Positions 1 to 8,925 of a DNA stretch of 50,123 bases are shown piece by piece (position 1 is the first letter of the stretch; each line of letters begins with the position of its first letter). The position numbers were made by a program, and so were the translations under genes. The DNA lies in NCBI GenBank assembly GCA_031425275.1, contig JANPJA010000042.1:1-50123 (forward strand), in the 5' to 3' direction. Source of the DNA: JAIVGV01 sp031425275. Its GTDB lineage: Bacteria; Acidobacteriota; Blastocatellia; Pyrinomonadales; Pyrinomonadaceae. Below the pieces are notes generated by a model. The model saw nothing but the letters and a program-made list of their open reading frames with translations, searched no databases and was not told where the DNA came from.

Positions 1-48
1 TGTCTTCCTCTGCGCCCCCTCCGCGCCCTCTGCGTCTCCGCGGTGAGT
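1..48. repeat. Dispersed CTCTGCG-rich repeat, one arm
   Basis: The first 48 bases (TGTCTTCCTCTGCGCCCCCT onward, ending in GCGGTGAG) closely match the right arm of the stem-loop at 18561-18656. The matching left arm would lie before the window starts, so this is probably half of a second copy of the same intergenic hairpin. It sits just beyond the stop codon of the lipid kinase gene. Confidence 0.7.
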
Positions 49-78
49 CCTGCGGTTGGGACACGCAACCTTAAAATT

Positions 79-1122
79 TCAGACGACGATTCGGAGAGCG
101 CGGGGCATGACGGTGAGGCGCAGCGGGGTCTGACCGCGCACGTCGCCGTCGGCCTCGACGGGGAGCGCGTCGCCGGGCGTCAGCGGTTCAATCGTCACGC
201 GCGAGCCGCGCCGGATGCGCACGTGCGGGTTGTTGACGTGGCCGCCGCGGTGGATGCGCGTCATCTCGCGCACGACCACGGCGCGCGTGAGTTTGCCGGC
301 CGTCACAAGGTCGGCCAGCCCGTCGTCGATGCGCGCGCCGGGCGAGAACATCATGCCGCCGCCGGCGTAGCGGCTGTTGACGACGGCGATCAGATTCGTC
401 ACCGACTCGAAAGGCTCGCCGTCGTCAACGCGAATCCGCACGCGCCGCTCGCGCCAGCCGGCCAGCGCGCCGAGCGCGGCGAGCGCGAAGCGGGCCTCGC
501 CCGGCAGGCGGCGCACGCGCTGCCCTTGCGCCGCCACGCGCGCCGCCACCTCCGCGCCCACGCCCAGCGTCACCGCGTTCAGGCAGAGGAACTCGCGCGC
601 TCCCCCGCCGCCGACCCCGGCCACCGCGCCGCGCAACACGTCAACGGAACGCGTGGTGGCTTCGCCGCCGCCGTCTTCGTCGCGGCGGCAGTGCGCGACG
701 AGGCGCGCGAGCCGGTGCGCGAGCGTCGCGCGGCTTCCTTCGAGCGCGCGGGCGAAGTCGTTGCCCGTCCCGCCCGGCAGAATCGCCAGCGCCGCCGCCG
801 GGTTGATCGCGACCGGCCCCGCAGTCCCGAGATCGGCTTCGTCCCGCTTCTCGCCCGCCCCCGCCCCGCCCGCGCCCCCGCGCGCGAAGAAGCCGGAGAC
901 GACTTCGCCGAGCGTGCCGTCGCCGCCGACGACCGCGACGGTGCGACAACCCGCGCCGAGCGCGACGGTCGCGGCCGCGCGCGCGTCGCCGAACGCGCGC
1001 GCTTCGTGCGCCTCGAAGGCGACGCCCGCGCCGTCGAGCGCGGCCCGCACCTCGGCCCACGCGGAGCGCGCGCGCGCCGCGCCGTAGTTCACGATCACGA
1101 AAGTCTCCGCCCTCCCGCCCAT
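79..1122 (-). CDS. YegS/BmrU-type diacylglycerol/lipid kinase
   Basis: A 347-residue protein of the DAGK catalytic family, which phosphorylates diacylglycerol or related lipids with ATP at the membrane. The two diagnostic motifs are present: GGDGT at about residues 66-70 and PGGTGNDF at 116-123. Between them is a glycine/alanine-rich insertion of about 30 residues not usual in the family. The C-terminal half carries the usual beta-sandwich sequence (NSRYAGGGMMFSPGA, then DG at its end). An ATG at 1122 (MGGRAETF) is chosen because the codons upstream translate the tandem heptamer repeat at 1128-1170. Which lipid is used cannot be told from sequence. Confidence 0.85.
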   Translation of the reverse strand: MGGRAETFVIVNYGAARARSAWAEVRAALDGAGVAFEAHEARAFGDARAAATVALGAGCRTVAVVGGDGTLGEVVSGFFARGGAGGAGAGEKRDEADLGTAGPVAINPAAALAILPGGTGNDFARALEGSRATLAHRLARLVAHCRRDEDGGGEATTRSVDVLRGAVAGVGGGGAREFLCLNAVTLGVGAEVAARVAAQGQRVRRLPGEARFALAALGALAGWRERRVRIRVDDGEPFESVTNLIAVVNSRYAGGGMMFSPGARIDDGLADLVTAGKLTRAVVVREMTRIHRGGHVNNPHVRIRRGSRVTIEPLTPGDALPVEADGDVRGQTPLRLTVMPRALRIVV

Positions 1123-1127
1123 GCACC

Positions 1128-1170
1128 CATCGTAAATCGTGAATCGTGAATCGTAAATCGTGAATCGTCG
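1128..1170. repeat. Tandem heptamer array (GAATCGT/AAATCGT)
   Basis: Six degenerate copies of a 7-base unit (AAATCGT or GAATCGT) in tandem, directly before the lipid kinase start codon. Unlike most other heptamer arrays in the window, no inverted partner arm is seen nearby. Confidence 0.8.
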
Positions 1171-1334
1171 AAGCCGGTTCTTTCCCTTCACAAATGATGA
1201 TTCTCCAAAGACGGTTTTTCACCCGCCGCCCGTCGCGGTTTGCCGCCGCTTGTCACTCGCTCCGTGGGTGTGCGATGATTTGTGTTTCATTGGGCGCGCG
1301 GATCGCGCTCCGAGGTAGGTAAGTACCGGAGGGG

Positions 1335-2096
1335 ATGAGAGTGAAAGCCGAGCTTGCCCAGTTAGTCGAGTTACAGAAGACGGACACATGCATCCGCCGG
1401 CTACAGGCCGACTTGGAAGCAGTCCCACGGAGGCGCGCTGAGATCGAACGAGAGTTCGAGCAGCGCGCCTCAGAGTTTTGCGGCTTCGAGGCCGAGCGCG
1501 ACGGGGCGCGCGAGCGGCGGGTGCGGCTCGAAACCGAGTTGGCCGAGACGCGCACCCGGGCCGAGCACGCCGAGCGCGCGCTGATGGCCGCGACCAACGA
1601 GAAGGAGTACGGGGCCGCCATCCGCGAGCAGGACGCCGCGCGCAAACTCGTCTCGCAACTGGAGACGCAAATTCTCGAACAGATGGAGACGAACGAGTCG
1701 GCCGAGACGAAGATCGGCGAGCTGGAGCCGGAAGTCTCGAAGCTGCGCGTCGAGGTCGAGGCGAAAGTCATCTCCTTCGACGAGCAGGTGAAGTCCGAAG
1801 CCGTGGAATTGGAGCGGTGCCGGCGCGAGCGCGAGCGCCTGCTCGCGGAGTTGCCCAAGCCGCTGGCCGCGACCTTCAACCGCATCAGCGGTCGCATCCG
1901 CGACGGCATCGCCGTGGCCGAGGCCAAGAACGGCTCCTGCTCCGCCTGCTTCATCGCGCTCCGCCCGCAGGCCATGGCCGACGTGCGCCGCGGCGACGAG
2001 ATCATCACCTGCGACTACTGCAACCGCATCCTCTACTACGTCCCCGCCGAGAAGTCGCCGCCGCCCGCGCAGCAACAGACGCAGGCCGCGGGCTGA
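1335..2096 (+). CDS. Coiled-coil C4 zinc-ribbon protein (CT398/HP0958-like)
   Basis: A 253-residue protein: a long charged coiled coil from residue 5 to about 175, rich in Glu/Arg heptads, then a C4 zinc ribbon with CSAC at 202-205 and CDYC at 226-229 (PF02591-type). The sequence around residue 90, NEKEYGAAIREQ, is typical of the family. Proteins of this group are putative nucleic-acid-binding or scaffold proteins; HP0958 has been tied to flagellar gene expression, but no flagellar gene is near here, so the role is left open. A strong GGAGGGG sits directly before the ATG. Transcription ends at the perfect hairpin at 2128-2175. Confidence 0.85.
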   Translation: MRVKAELAQLVELQKTDTCIRRLQADLEAVPRRRAEIEREFEQRASEFCGFEAERDGARERRVRLETELAETRTRAEHAERALMAATNEKEYGAAIREQDAARKLVSQLETQILEQMETNESAETKIGELEPEVSKLRVEVEAKVISFDEQVKSEAVELERCRRERERLLAELPKPLAATFNRISGRIRDGIAVAEAKNGSCSACFIALRPQAMADVRRGDEIITCDYCNRILYYVPAEKSPPPAQQQTQAAG

Positions 2097-2127
2097 TTCG
2101 GCGCGGCGGACGAATGCGGCCCAACTT

Positions 2128-2175
2128 AAAAGACGCCGGCCGCGCAAGATTAGTCTTGCGCGGCCGGCGTCTTTT
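2128..2175. terminator. Bidirectional intrinsic terminator, 22-bp perfect stem
   Basis: A perfect 22-bp inverted repeat (arms 2128-2149 and 2154-2175) with a four-base loop TTAG. The arms begin AAAA and end TTTT, so it reads as a terminator on both strands, between the convergent zinc-ribbon gene and the LolA-like gene. Confidence 0.9.
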
Positions 2176-2230
2176 CTGTCGGCCGTCGTTAACTCGGGGC
2201 GCGGTCTCGGCGCGGCACCGGCCGCCGCCG

Positions 2231-3067
2231 TTACGGCTTCTTCTTTTCTTTCGGCTCCTCGACGATCTCGCCCTCCTCGATAATCTTGGAGGTGCCGGCG
2301 AAGCGCTTGTACTCGGTGTAGCGGACGCGCATCCGAACGTGTATCACCTGCCCGTCCTTGAAGGCGAGTTGATCGTCGGCGTAGGTGTAGGTGGGGAACC
2401 AGAACTTGCCGTCCACCTGTTCGCGGTAAGTCTCGAAGACGGGGAAGCGTTGCTCGCCCTCGGGCACGCCCTTGCCGCGCACCTTGACGATCTGCAAGTC
2501 CTGCTCGTCAACCCAGACGCGGCCCTTGAAGAACCGCTCGCTGACCTTCTTCGGGATGACCTTCGGCGTCACGTCGAAAACGTAGGTGTCGATCTCGTCG
2601 ATCTTCTCCTTGCCCGCGTAGGCGAAGTCGTACCGGCCGATCTTGGCGAGTTCGAGGGCGAAGTGGTTGACGCCGCCCAGGTCTTCGATGTCCTCGGCCG
2701 TGATGGTGATCTCGGTCAGCGTGGACGCGGGCATGAAGGTGATCTTCTCATAGCGGTTCGACCGGTCGTCGAAGGCGAAGTTCGAGACGCGGCGGTACTC
2801 GCCCGTCACCTGCCCGCCCATCCCGATGGTCTGGACGACGGCGTCGCGCTTGAAGCGGTACTCGTTGAGGGCCTGCCGGAATCCGGTCTCCTTGGCCGTG
2901 AACGCGCGGACGATGCGGTCAACCTCGGCGGGCACGAGCTGGTGCGGGCGCAGTTGCGACTGCTGCTCCTGTTGCTGCTGCTGCGCGACGGCCGCGGCCG
3001 AGAAGATCGAGCAGACGGCGAAGAAAAGGGCCGCCGATCGAGTTGCGAAAAACCTGCTGGCGTTCAT
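2231..3067 (-). CDS. Secreted LolA/outer-membrane lipoprotein-sorting-like protein
   Basis: A 278-residue exported protein. Residues 1-28 form a signal peptide (ALFFAVCSIFSAAAVAQ), followed by a Gln-rich linker. The mature part has a beta-rich pattern (YDFAYAGKEKIDEIDTYVFD, FFKGRVWVDEQDLQIVKVRG) typical of the LolA/LolB-like half-barrel proteins common in acidobacterial periplasms. It ends in a charged Lys/Glu tail. There are no lipobox cysteine and no partner genes beside it, so lipoprotein transport is an analogy from fold-like sequence only. It is divergent from topoisomerase IB, with about 240 bases between. Confidence 0.6.
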   Translation of the reverse strand: MNASRFFATRSAALFFAVCSIFSAAAVAQQQQQEQQSQLRPHQLVPAEVDRIVRAFTAKETGFRQALNEYRFKRDAVVQTIGMGGQVTGEYRRVSNFAFDDRSNRYEKITFMPASTLTEITITAEDIEDLGGVNHFALELAKIGRYDFAYAGKEKIDEIDTYVFDVTPKVIPKKVSERFFKGRVWVDEQDLQIVKVRGKGVPEGEQRFPVFETYREQVDGKFWFPTYTYADDQLAFKDGQVIHVRMRVRYTEYKRFAGTSKIIEEGEIVEEPKEKKKP

Positions 3068-3304
3068 TTAATCTACTCTCTCTAAGGAAATCCGAATATC
3101 GGGTGCGGCCGCGCCGGAACTTGGCGGACGCCGAAAGTGGCAGCCCTTTTGATGCCGCGCCGCCCGACTTTGTTGCCGCTCGCGGCCCGACGCGCGCCCC
3201 GCCCACAGTGTTAGCTTGCGCGCGACACTTTCGTGAAGTCCGCGCGGCAACATCCGCGCGTCTAAACTGTCGTCTAAACTCATTGGGGCGGGGCGAGGAG
3301 CAGC

Positions 3305-4405
3305 ATGACCACAGCACGGTCGGGCACGGGGCAGGGCGCGGCGGCGACGAAGACGGCGAAGGGCACGGCCGCCGCCGTGTTAGCGCGGGGCGCGCGCTCG
3401 CGCTGGCTCCTGCGGCGCGGCTCGAAGTCGCGGGGCTTCTGGTACGAGGACGCGCGCGGCCGGCGCGTGGGCGAGGCGGCGACGCTCGAACGCATCAAGT
3501 CGCTGGCCGTCCCGCCCGCGTGGCGCGAGGTGCGCGTCGCGCCGGGGCCGTGCGCGCGCTTGCAGGCCATCGGGCTTGACGGCGCGGGCCGCGTCCAGCG
3601 CGTCTATCACGCGGCGTTCGCGGCCGCGCGCCAGCGCCGCAAGTACGAGAAGATCGAGCGGTTCGGCGAGGCGTTGGCCAAACTTCGGCGGCGGACGAAC
3701 GAGGACATCGCGCGCGAGGGGCTGCCCAAGGAGCGCGTGCTGGCCGTCGTCGTCCGCCTGATTAACGAACTCTACTTCCGCGTCGGCTCCGAGGAGAGCG
3801 TCAAGCGTTACCGCACCTACGGCGTGACGACGCTGCGCAACCACCACCTTGAGATCAAGCGCGGCGGCCGGCTCGTCTTCGAGTTCACGGGCAAGCACCA
3901 CATCGATCACCGGCTGATCCTCGTGGACGAGGAACTGGCCGCGCTCGTGCGCGACATCCAAGCCCTTCGCGGCCGGCGGCTCTTCCAGTACTGGGACGAG
4001 GAGCGCAAAGCCGCGCGGCCCGTCACGCCGCGCGACGTTAACGAATACATCAAGTCGGCGACGGGGCCGGAGTACTCGGCCAAAGATTTCCGCACGTGGG
4101 GCGGCACGCTCCTCGCCGCCGTCTCGCTCGCGGACTCGGGGGTGGCCGGCGACGAGCGGCAGGCGAACCGGAACCACGTCCGCGCCCTGCGCGCCGTCTC
4201 GGAGCGCCTCGGCAACACCCCGGCCGTCTGCCGCACTTCCTACGTCCACCCGGCGATCTTCGAGAGCTACTGCGCCGGCGTGACCCTCGAAGAGTTCCGC
4301 CCGCGCCGCGAGCGCCGCGTCGCGCGCCAGCAGCCGGAATATCTGCCCGAAGAGCGCGCCCTCCTCAAACTGCTCCGCGCGCGCGCGCGCGACGGCGGTT
4401 CATGA
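3305..4405 (+). CDS. Bacterial DNA topoisomerase IB
   Basis: A 366-residue type IB topoisomerase, which relaxes supercoils by forming a 3'-phosphotyrosyl nick. Visible active-site elements are Lys197 in FTGKHH, Arg263 in AKDFRTW, Asn304 in RLGNT (the position that is His in the poxvirus enzyme and Asn in several bacterial ones) and the nucleophile Tyr313 in SYVHP. The N-terminal DNA-contact segment (SRGFWYEDARG, VPPAWREV) is also present. An Ala/Gly-rich lead of about 30 residues precedes it. The gene stands alone between two minus-strand genes. These enzymes are patchily distributed in bacteria and often horizontally moved. Confidence 0.93.
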   Translation: MTTARSGTGQGAAATKTAKGTAAAVLARGARSRWLLRRGSKSRGFWYEDARGRRVGEAATLERIKSLAVPPAWREVRVAPGPCARLQAIGLDGAGRVQRVYHAAFAAARQRRKYEKIERFGEALAKLRRRTNEDIAREGLPKERVLAVVVRLINELYFRVGSEESVKRYRTYGVTTLRNHHLEIKRGGRLVFEFTGKHHIDHRLILVDEELAALVRDIQALRGRRLFQYWDEERKAARPVTPRDVNEYIKSATGPEYSAKDFRTWGGTLLAAVSLADSGVAGDERQANRNHVRALRAVSERLGNTPAVCRTSYVHPAIFESYCAGVTLEEFRPRRERRVARQQPEYLPEERALLKLLRARARDGGS

Positions 4406-4506
4406 GCACGCCGTCGAGAACAGGTTTCGTTAAAGGGTGCATGTCCGCGCGCGACGCGGAACGACGTGAGCGGGTTGCGGGGCGCGGGTCGGGCGCGTCC
4501 GTACGC

Positions 4507-5295
4507 TCAGGAGGCGGGGGTTTTCGTTTTCGCGAGCGGGGCGGGGTGAGACTCGCGCGCGGTGAAGATCGCGCCTTCCATGACGAGGCCGATCGTGGCC
4601 CCCTTGAAAGTGTTGACCAGCGACATGAAGCTCTCGACCTGCGACTGTTCCAAAGTCTCCCGCGTGAAAACGATCACGGTGACGAAGCTGCCGTTGAGAT
4701 AGCTGCCGCCCAGACCGAAGACCGTCTTCACGTCGTGCGCCGCGACGAAATCCTGCGCCGACACGATCTTCCGGTTCTGCCGGTCGAGCCACGTCTTCGC
4801 GTCGCGGACGTAGAAGACGCCCGCCGCCCGCCCCAGACTTTTGACGAGGATGTGCGGCTCCGGTTGGTCGAACCAGTCCGACCCGATCCCCATGTCGCTC
4901 ATCATGCGCGCGACCATCGGGATCGATTCGATGAAGCTCGCCGTCACGAGCGGGATGCCGAGGTGGCCTCTGGATTGAAGGCGGTCGCTCCATTCGGCTT
5001 CGGCCCCGCAGGTTCCCAGCAGCGAGAGCACCTGCGTGTCGTCGCGCAGCAGCGGCAGCACGCCCTTGGCCTCGGCCAGACCCGTCACGAACGTCTTGAC
5101 CGGCGGCGTCAAATCCCGCAGGGGAAGCGTCACGAACACCCGCGCGAGGACGACGGACTCGCTGAACTCTTCGTAGAGCAGGCGCGCGCATTTCTGCGCC
5201 GCCTCCTGAAGGTGTGTGCAAACATTCAACTCCAGTTGCAGCCGGTCGCTGAAATTCTTTAGGTCAGCCGGCGAAGAATCGTTAAGCGATGACAT
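4507..5295 (-). CDS. Unrecognised soluble protein, possibly GAF-like sensor
   Basis: A 262-residue protein without signal peptide or membrane segment. I do not recognise it firmly. The N-terminal part (ELNVCTHLQEAAQKCARLLYEEF) reads like the opening helix of a sensory GAF-type domain, followed by alternating strands such as SVVLARVFVTLPL and FVTVIVFTRETL. Conserved-looking features include GTCGAEAEW at about 114 and GLGGSYLNGSFVTVIVF near 199. No catalytic effector domain is attached. It may belong to the same minus-strand unit as the acetyltransferase upstream, with an 84-base gap. Confidence 0.55.
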   Translation of the reverse strand: MSSLNDSSPADLKNFSDRLQLELNVCTHLQEAAQKCARLLYEEFSESVVLARVFVTLPLRDLTPPVKTFVTGLAEAKGVLPLLRDDTQVLSLLGTCGAEAEWSDRLQSRGHLGIPLVTASFIESIPMVARMMSDMGIGSDWFDQPEPHILVKSLGRAAGVFYVRDAKTWLDRQNRKIVSAQDFVAAHDVKTVFGLGGSYLNGSFVTVIVFTRETLEQSQVESFMSLVNTFKGATIGLVMEGAIFTARESHPAPLAKTKTPAS

Positions 5296-5379
5296 CCGAG
5301 CCCTCTCTGAATTTGCGCGCGAGCGGGGTATTCGAGCATCTCGGAGACCGGCGCGTCAACTCGGCGCGCGCGCGGGCGG

Positions 5380-5943
5380 TTAGACGGCGCGCTCGCGCCG
5401 CCACTCTTCGCGCAGGACGGCGTACAGGTACTCGTCGCCCCACTTGCCCTTGAACCAGACGTTACGGATGAAGTGGCCTTCGCGCCGCATCCCCAGCCGG
5501 CCGAGCAGGGCCGCGGAGCGATGATTCTCGCAGTCCGTGACGGCCGTGACGCGGTGCAGCGCGAGATCGTGAAAGACATATTCCAGCACGCGCGCGGCGG
5601 CCTCGAAAGCTAAGCCCCGGCCGTGGTACTCGCGCGCGAACGTAAACCCGATCTCGGCCTGCCGGGCGTCCGCCTCCATCTTCAGGGCGACGTGCCCGGC
5701 GAGCCGCCCCGTCTCTTTCAACTCGACGGCGAAAGTGAACCACTGACCGGGCACGCCCGGCGACGAGTTTTTCTGCCGCCCGATAACGTCTCTCGCCGCC
5801 TGCTCGGTGTAAGACTCCCACGTCTGGTAGCGGGCCACTTCGGGGTCGTTGAGGTAGGCGAGGAACGGCGCGAGATCGCCGTCGGCGAATCGCCGCAAGC
5901 GCAACCTTTCCGTTTCGAGATGGGTGAAAGATGTCTCGCTCAT
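5380..5943 (-). CDS. RimJ/RimL-type GNAT N-acetyltransferase
   Basis: A 187-residue acetyl-CoA-dependent N-acetyltransferase. It starts with the family pattern LETERLRLRRFADGD, has NDPEVARYQTW near residue 33, and the C-terminal signature ALHRVTAVTDCENHRSAALL followed by LGMRREGHFIRN. These enzymes acetylate ribosomal proteins, peptide N-termini or small amines; the substrate here is unknown. Its ATG overlaps the stop of the MFS gene (ATGA), so it is probably translated together with the transporter, which hints at a shared substrate or a detoxification role. Confidence 0.85.
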   Translation of the reverse strand: MSETSFTHLETERLRLRRFADGDLAPFLAYLNDPEVARYQTWESYTEQAARDVIGRQKNSSPGVPGQWFTFAVELKETGRLAGHVALKMEADARQAEIGFTFAREYHGRGLAFEAAARVLEYVFHDLALHRVTAVTDCENHRSAALLGRLGMRREGHFIRNVWFKGKWGDEYLYAVLREEWRRERAV

Positions 5944-7247
5944 GGGCGGGCCGCCGCATCAGCCCGCGCGCCCGTGGTTGTTGCGGGTTCGCGCGGGAGG
6001 CGGACGAGTAGCGCGAGCGCGCCGAGGGCGGCCACGACCGCGGCCAGCGTGTAGAACATCGCGGCGTAGGAGCCGGTGCGGGCCACGCATTCCGCGAGCA
6101 GCAGCGGCCCCGTCGCCGACGCCAGCACCGTCAGGGCCTGCGCCGCGCCCTGAATCTTTCCGAGGTGCGCGCGCCCGTAAGCGCGGCTCCAGTAGGTGAA
6201 GAAGATGACGATGACGAAACCGCCGGCCAGCCCCATCACGACGGCGTAGGCCGCGACGTGCGCCTCCGTCCCGACGTGCGGCAAAGCGACGAGCGAGCCG
6301 GCCAGCAGCGTCATCGCCAAAGCCAGCAGTCGATTCATCGACCACTTGGAAGCCAGCCAGCCGCCGAGGAAGTTGCCGGCGAGCGCGGTCAGCGCGCCGA
6401 CGACGAGGCTGCGGTGATAGACCGAAGCGTCGAAGCCGCGCTCGGCGAGGATCGATTCGTTGAAGAGGGCGATGCCCGAAGCCGTCAGGCCGTAAACCGC
6501 GCTGGCGAGGCCGAAGACCCAGAAGGCCGGAGTCGCCAGAGCCTGCCGCAGCGTGTGACCGGCGCGGTCGTCGTCGGCGATGTGAGTCTCGCCGCCGCGC
6601 TCGCCGTCGGGCGTGAGGCTGACCGCTTCGGGGGTGCGCCGCGCGAGCAGCCACGCGAGGGGCGCGAGGCCGAGCAGCAAGGCGAGTCCGACGGCCGTCC
6701 ACGCCGCGCGCCAGCCGTAGTTGATGACGAGCGCGCCCACGGCGGGGAAGGCCGCCATGAAGCCCACGCTCAGCGCGACCGTGTAGGCGGCCATCGCGAG
6801 GCTCAGCCGGCGCACGAACCACTGGCCGACCATCGTGATGCTCACCACCGACAGCGCGCTCTGCCCGAAGCCGCGCGTGAGCGTGACGAGCACGGCGAGG
6901 GCGGCCACGCCCTTCGCGCCGCTCATCAACAGGACGACCGAGCCGAGCGCGGCGGCCACCGTGGTGAGGACGGCGCGGCTGCCGAAGCGGTCGATCAGAC
7001 GCCCGACGCCGAGACAGAAGAGCGCGCCGACGAGCGTCGCCCACAGGTTGACGCGCGCAAACGCGACGCGGTCGATCTGTAAGTCGGCGAGTAACCCCTC
7101 GGTGATCAGCCCGAGTCCCTGCGTCCGGCCGGGCAGCGTGCCGACCATCGCCAGCGCGGCCAGCGCGAGGTTCACCCACCCGTAGTAAAACGGGAGCGCG
7201 AAGGGGACGACTGTCGGGCGGCGCATCTCCGCGCCCAGCGAGTTCAT
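5940..7247 (-). CDS. MFS transporter (OFA/monocarboxylate-like)
   Basis: A 12-helix major facilitator of 435 residues when started at 7247. The start at MNSLGAEMRRP is chosen because its ATG overlaps the upstream gene's stop as ATGA; a longer frame reaches back inside that gene. Helix 1 carries FYYGWVNLALAALAMVGTLPGRTQGLG, and the second half opens with TLRQALATPAFWVFGLASAVYGL, both patterns of the oxalate/formate-type and monocarboxylate-type MFS group. A motif-A-like loop GVGRLIDRFGSR lies between helices 2 and 3. Substrate unknown. It sits between a membrane protein and a GNAT gene with overlaps on both sides. Confidence 0.88.
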   Translation of the reverse strand: MNSLGAEMRRPTVVPFALPFYYGWVNLALAALAMVGTLPGRTQGLGLITEGLLADLQIDRVAFARVNLWATLVGALFCLGVGRLIDRFGSRAVLTTVAAALGSVVLLMSGAKGVAALAVLVTLTRGFGQSALSVVSITMVGQWFVRRLSLAMAAYTVALSVGFMAAFPAVGALVINYGWRAAWTAVGLALLLGLAPLAWLLARRTPEAVSLTPDGERGGETHIADDDRAGHTLRQALATPAFWVFGLASAVYGLTASGIALFNESILAERGFDASVYHRSLVVGALTALAGNFLGGWLASKWSMNRLLALAMTLLAGSLVALPHVGTEAHVAAYAVVMGLAGGFVIVIFFTYWSRAYGRAHLGKIQGAAQALTVLASATGPLLLAECVARTGSYAAMFYTLAAVVAALGALALLVRLPREPATTTGARADAAARP

Positions 7248-7801
7248 GGCGTTTGATCTTTCGTGATCGCGAGCGCGCGGGCGAGCGGCCGGCGCGGCGA
7301 AAATTTGCCGGCCGCGAGCAGCCACACGCAGCACAGGCCCAGACACGCGCCGAAGCCCGCCCACCGCACGAAGCCGTCCGCGAAAACGACGGTCGCGTTA
7401 AAGACGATGAAGAGGAGGAAGGCGTGCCAGACGGCGACGAGCGGCCACGGCCTCCGGCGGTATGCGTCGAGGCCGCGCCGCCACCACCAGAGCACGTCCG
7501 CGACCCAAGCCGCGAGCAGCGCGTAGTTGACGTAAAGCCCGCCGCCCCAGTCGAGACCGAACACCTCCGCAGTCTGGCGGGCCGTGTCGCGGTAGGCCGC
7601 CCGCCCGCTCCACCCGTGATAAAAATGAAAGGCGCAGGCGACGTGCGCGAGCAACGCGACGCAGGCCGCAGTCCACGCCAGCCGCGCCAACGAGTCCCAA
7701 CTCGCCCGCCCGCGCGCGAGCGCGAAGACGGCGGCCCCCGCGAAGTAGCCCGCGACGGCGATCCAGATCGTGACCTTCGTTAAAAATTCGCCGCCGCTCA
7801 T
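7244..7801 (-). CDS. Small integral membrane protein, about five helices
   Basis: A 185-residue hydrophobic protein with about five predicted transmembrane segments (for example VTIWIAVAGYFAGAAVFAL, LAWTAACVALLAHVACAF, AFLLFIVFNATVVFADGF). It contains HFYHGWSGRAAYRDTARQTA and a Trp-rich stretch ADVLWWWRR. I recognise it as a conserved hypothetical type found in acidobacteria and planctomycetes, with no assigned function. It is translationally coupled to the MFS gene (ATGA) and 19 bases downstream of another membrane-protein gene. Confidence 0.75.
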   Translation of the reverse strand: MSGGEFLTKVTIWIAVAGYFAGAAVFALARGRASWDSLARLAWTAACVALLAHVACAFHFYHGWSGRAAYRDTARQTAEVFGLDWGGGLYVNYALLAAWVADVLWWWRRGLDAYRRRPWPLVAVWHAFLLFIVFNATVVFADGFVRWAGFGACLGLCCVWLLAAGKFSPRRPLARALAITKDQTP

Positions 7802-7820
7802 CCGCTTTATAACGACTCGA

Positions 7821-8426
7821 CTAGTCGTGTCCCGGCGTCAGTTCGCCCGCGCGCCGTTTTTGCGCGAGGTGCAGGACGGCCCCCAGCCCGGCCCCCAGCC
7901 CCAGCCCGTAGGCGGCCCCCCATAGCAACATCCCCGCGCGCCCCCCGAATGCGTCGTTAAGCGCGGAGCCGAGAAAGTATCCGACGGAGTTGGCTACGAA
8001 CAGCACCGCCGACAAGTTCAACGCCTCGCGCGCCCGGCCGAACCCGGCGGCGAAGACCACGGCCATCAGCAGCGAGCCGACGAGCGACCCCACCCACTCG
8101 CCCGCCGCGCCGCGCAGCAGAAAGTAAGCGCCGACCCAGCCGACGGCGTACGCGAAAAAGGCCGCGCCGAACAGCAGGTAGAATTTCGGCAGACGCCAGC
8201 GGCCCGCCACGAGCGCGCCCAACACGCCGCCGCCCAACAAAATAAACAGCGCAGTCCACGCGAGGTAAGCCCCGTAAAGACCGAGCCGCACGTACATCCA
8301 CCGCTCGGCGAAGGCCACCGTCGCGAACACGCACAAGCTCACGAGTCCGAAACCGACAGCCCCCGTCAGCACGGAGCGTCCGAGAGTCGGGGCGGGGGGC
8401 GACGCGGCCAAGTTAATTTTAGTCAT
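7821..8426 (-). CDS. Integral membrane protein, about six helices
   Basis: A 201-residue protein with about six hydrophobic segments and Gly/Ala-rich helices (SVLTGAVGFGLVSLCVFATVAF, LLFGAAFFAYAVGWVGAYFLL, MLLWGAAYGLGLGAGLGAVL). No catalytic motif is visible and I do not recognise the family. Its ATG lies inside the end of the upstream GerMN-type gene (8-base overlap), so it belongs to the same operon. Confidence 0.72.
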   Translation of the reverse strand: MTKINLAASPPAPTLGRSVLTGAVGFGLVSLCVFATVAFAERWMYVRLGLYGAYLAWTALFILLGGGVLGALVAGRWRLPKFYLLFGAAFFAYAVGWVGAYFLLRGAAGEWVGSLVGSLLMAVVFAAGFGRAREALNLSAVLFVANSVGYFLGSALNDAFGGRAGMLLWGAAYGLGLGAGLGAVLHLAQKRRAGELTPGHD

Positions 8427-8925
8427 TGGGATTAAATTTCAACTCCGCGCCGTTGACGAGAATTCTGACTCGCCTCACGGCGGCGAACTGTTTCGCGGTC
8501 TCCACCAACTGGGCCTGCGCGCGCGGCGTGTCGCAGTGCCCGCCGTCCTTGTACTCGCCCGTCAACCTGATGGTCGCGGTTCCCTTACTGACGGAGGCCG
8601 CCTCGACCGTCAGGGACGACTGGGCCAGCGAGTTGCGCAACCCGGTCTCGCAATAGGACTCGCCCCGCGCGGCCAGCAGCTCGGTGAAGGCGGCCTTCAA
8701 CGGCGAGGCGGTGGGGGCGATCTTCACCACCACGGGGACGACGCTGTCGCCGCACCCGACCCGCTTGCCCATCTGGCCGTTGCCCTCGTCCAGAATGAAA
8801 AACAACTTCACCGCCCGCGCCCCCGTCTGTGTCGCGCGGGCCGTCAGCCCGCCGCCCGCCGCGACGAACGCGACGGCCAGCACGGCGAGGACGCCCACCA
8901 GTCGAGCGGTTAGATTTGTGCGCAT
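8419..8925 (-). CDS. Secreted GerMN-domain-like protein
   Basis: A 168-residue exported protein with signal peptide (residues 1-31, VLAVLAVAFVAAGGGLTARA). The mature part follows the GerMN pattern: VKLFFILDE strand, GCGDSVVPVV, a helix AFTELLAA, then LTVEAASVSKGTATIRLTGEY and a final RRVRILVNG strand. GerMN domains occur in spore germination protein GerM and in many secreted proteins of non-sporulating bacteria, where the role is unknown. Two pairs of Cys could form disulfides. AGGAGA precedes the ATG. First gene of the minus-strand operon that runs to about 5.4 kb. Confidence 0.72.
   Translation of the reverse strand: MRTNLTARLVGVLAVLAVAFVAAGGGLTARATQTGARAVKLFFILDEGNGQMGKRVGCGDSVVPVVVKIAPTASPLKAAFTELLAARGESYCETGLRNSLAQSSLTVEAASVSKGTATIRLTGEYKDGGHCDTPRAQAQLVETAKQFAAVRRVRILVNGAELKFNPND

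Noticed and set aside
43..1149. 368-residue plus-strand open frame
   Set aside because: Antisense of the lipid kinase, which has GGDGT and PGGTGNDF motifs on the other strand.
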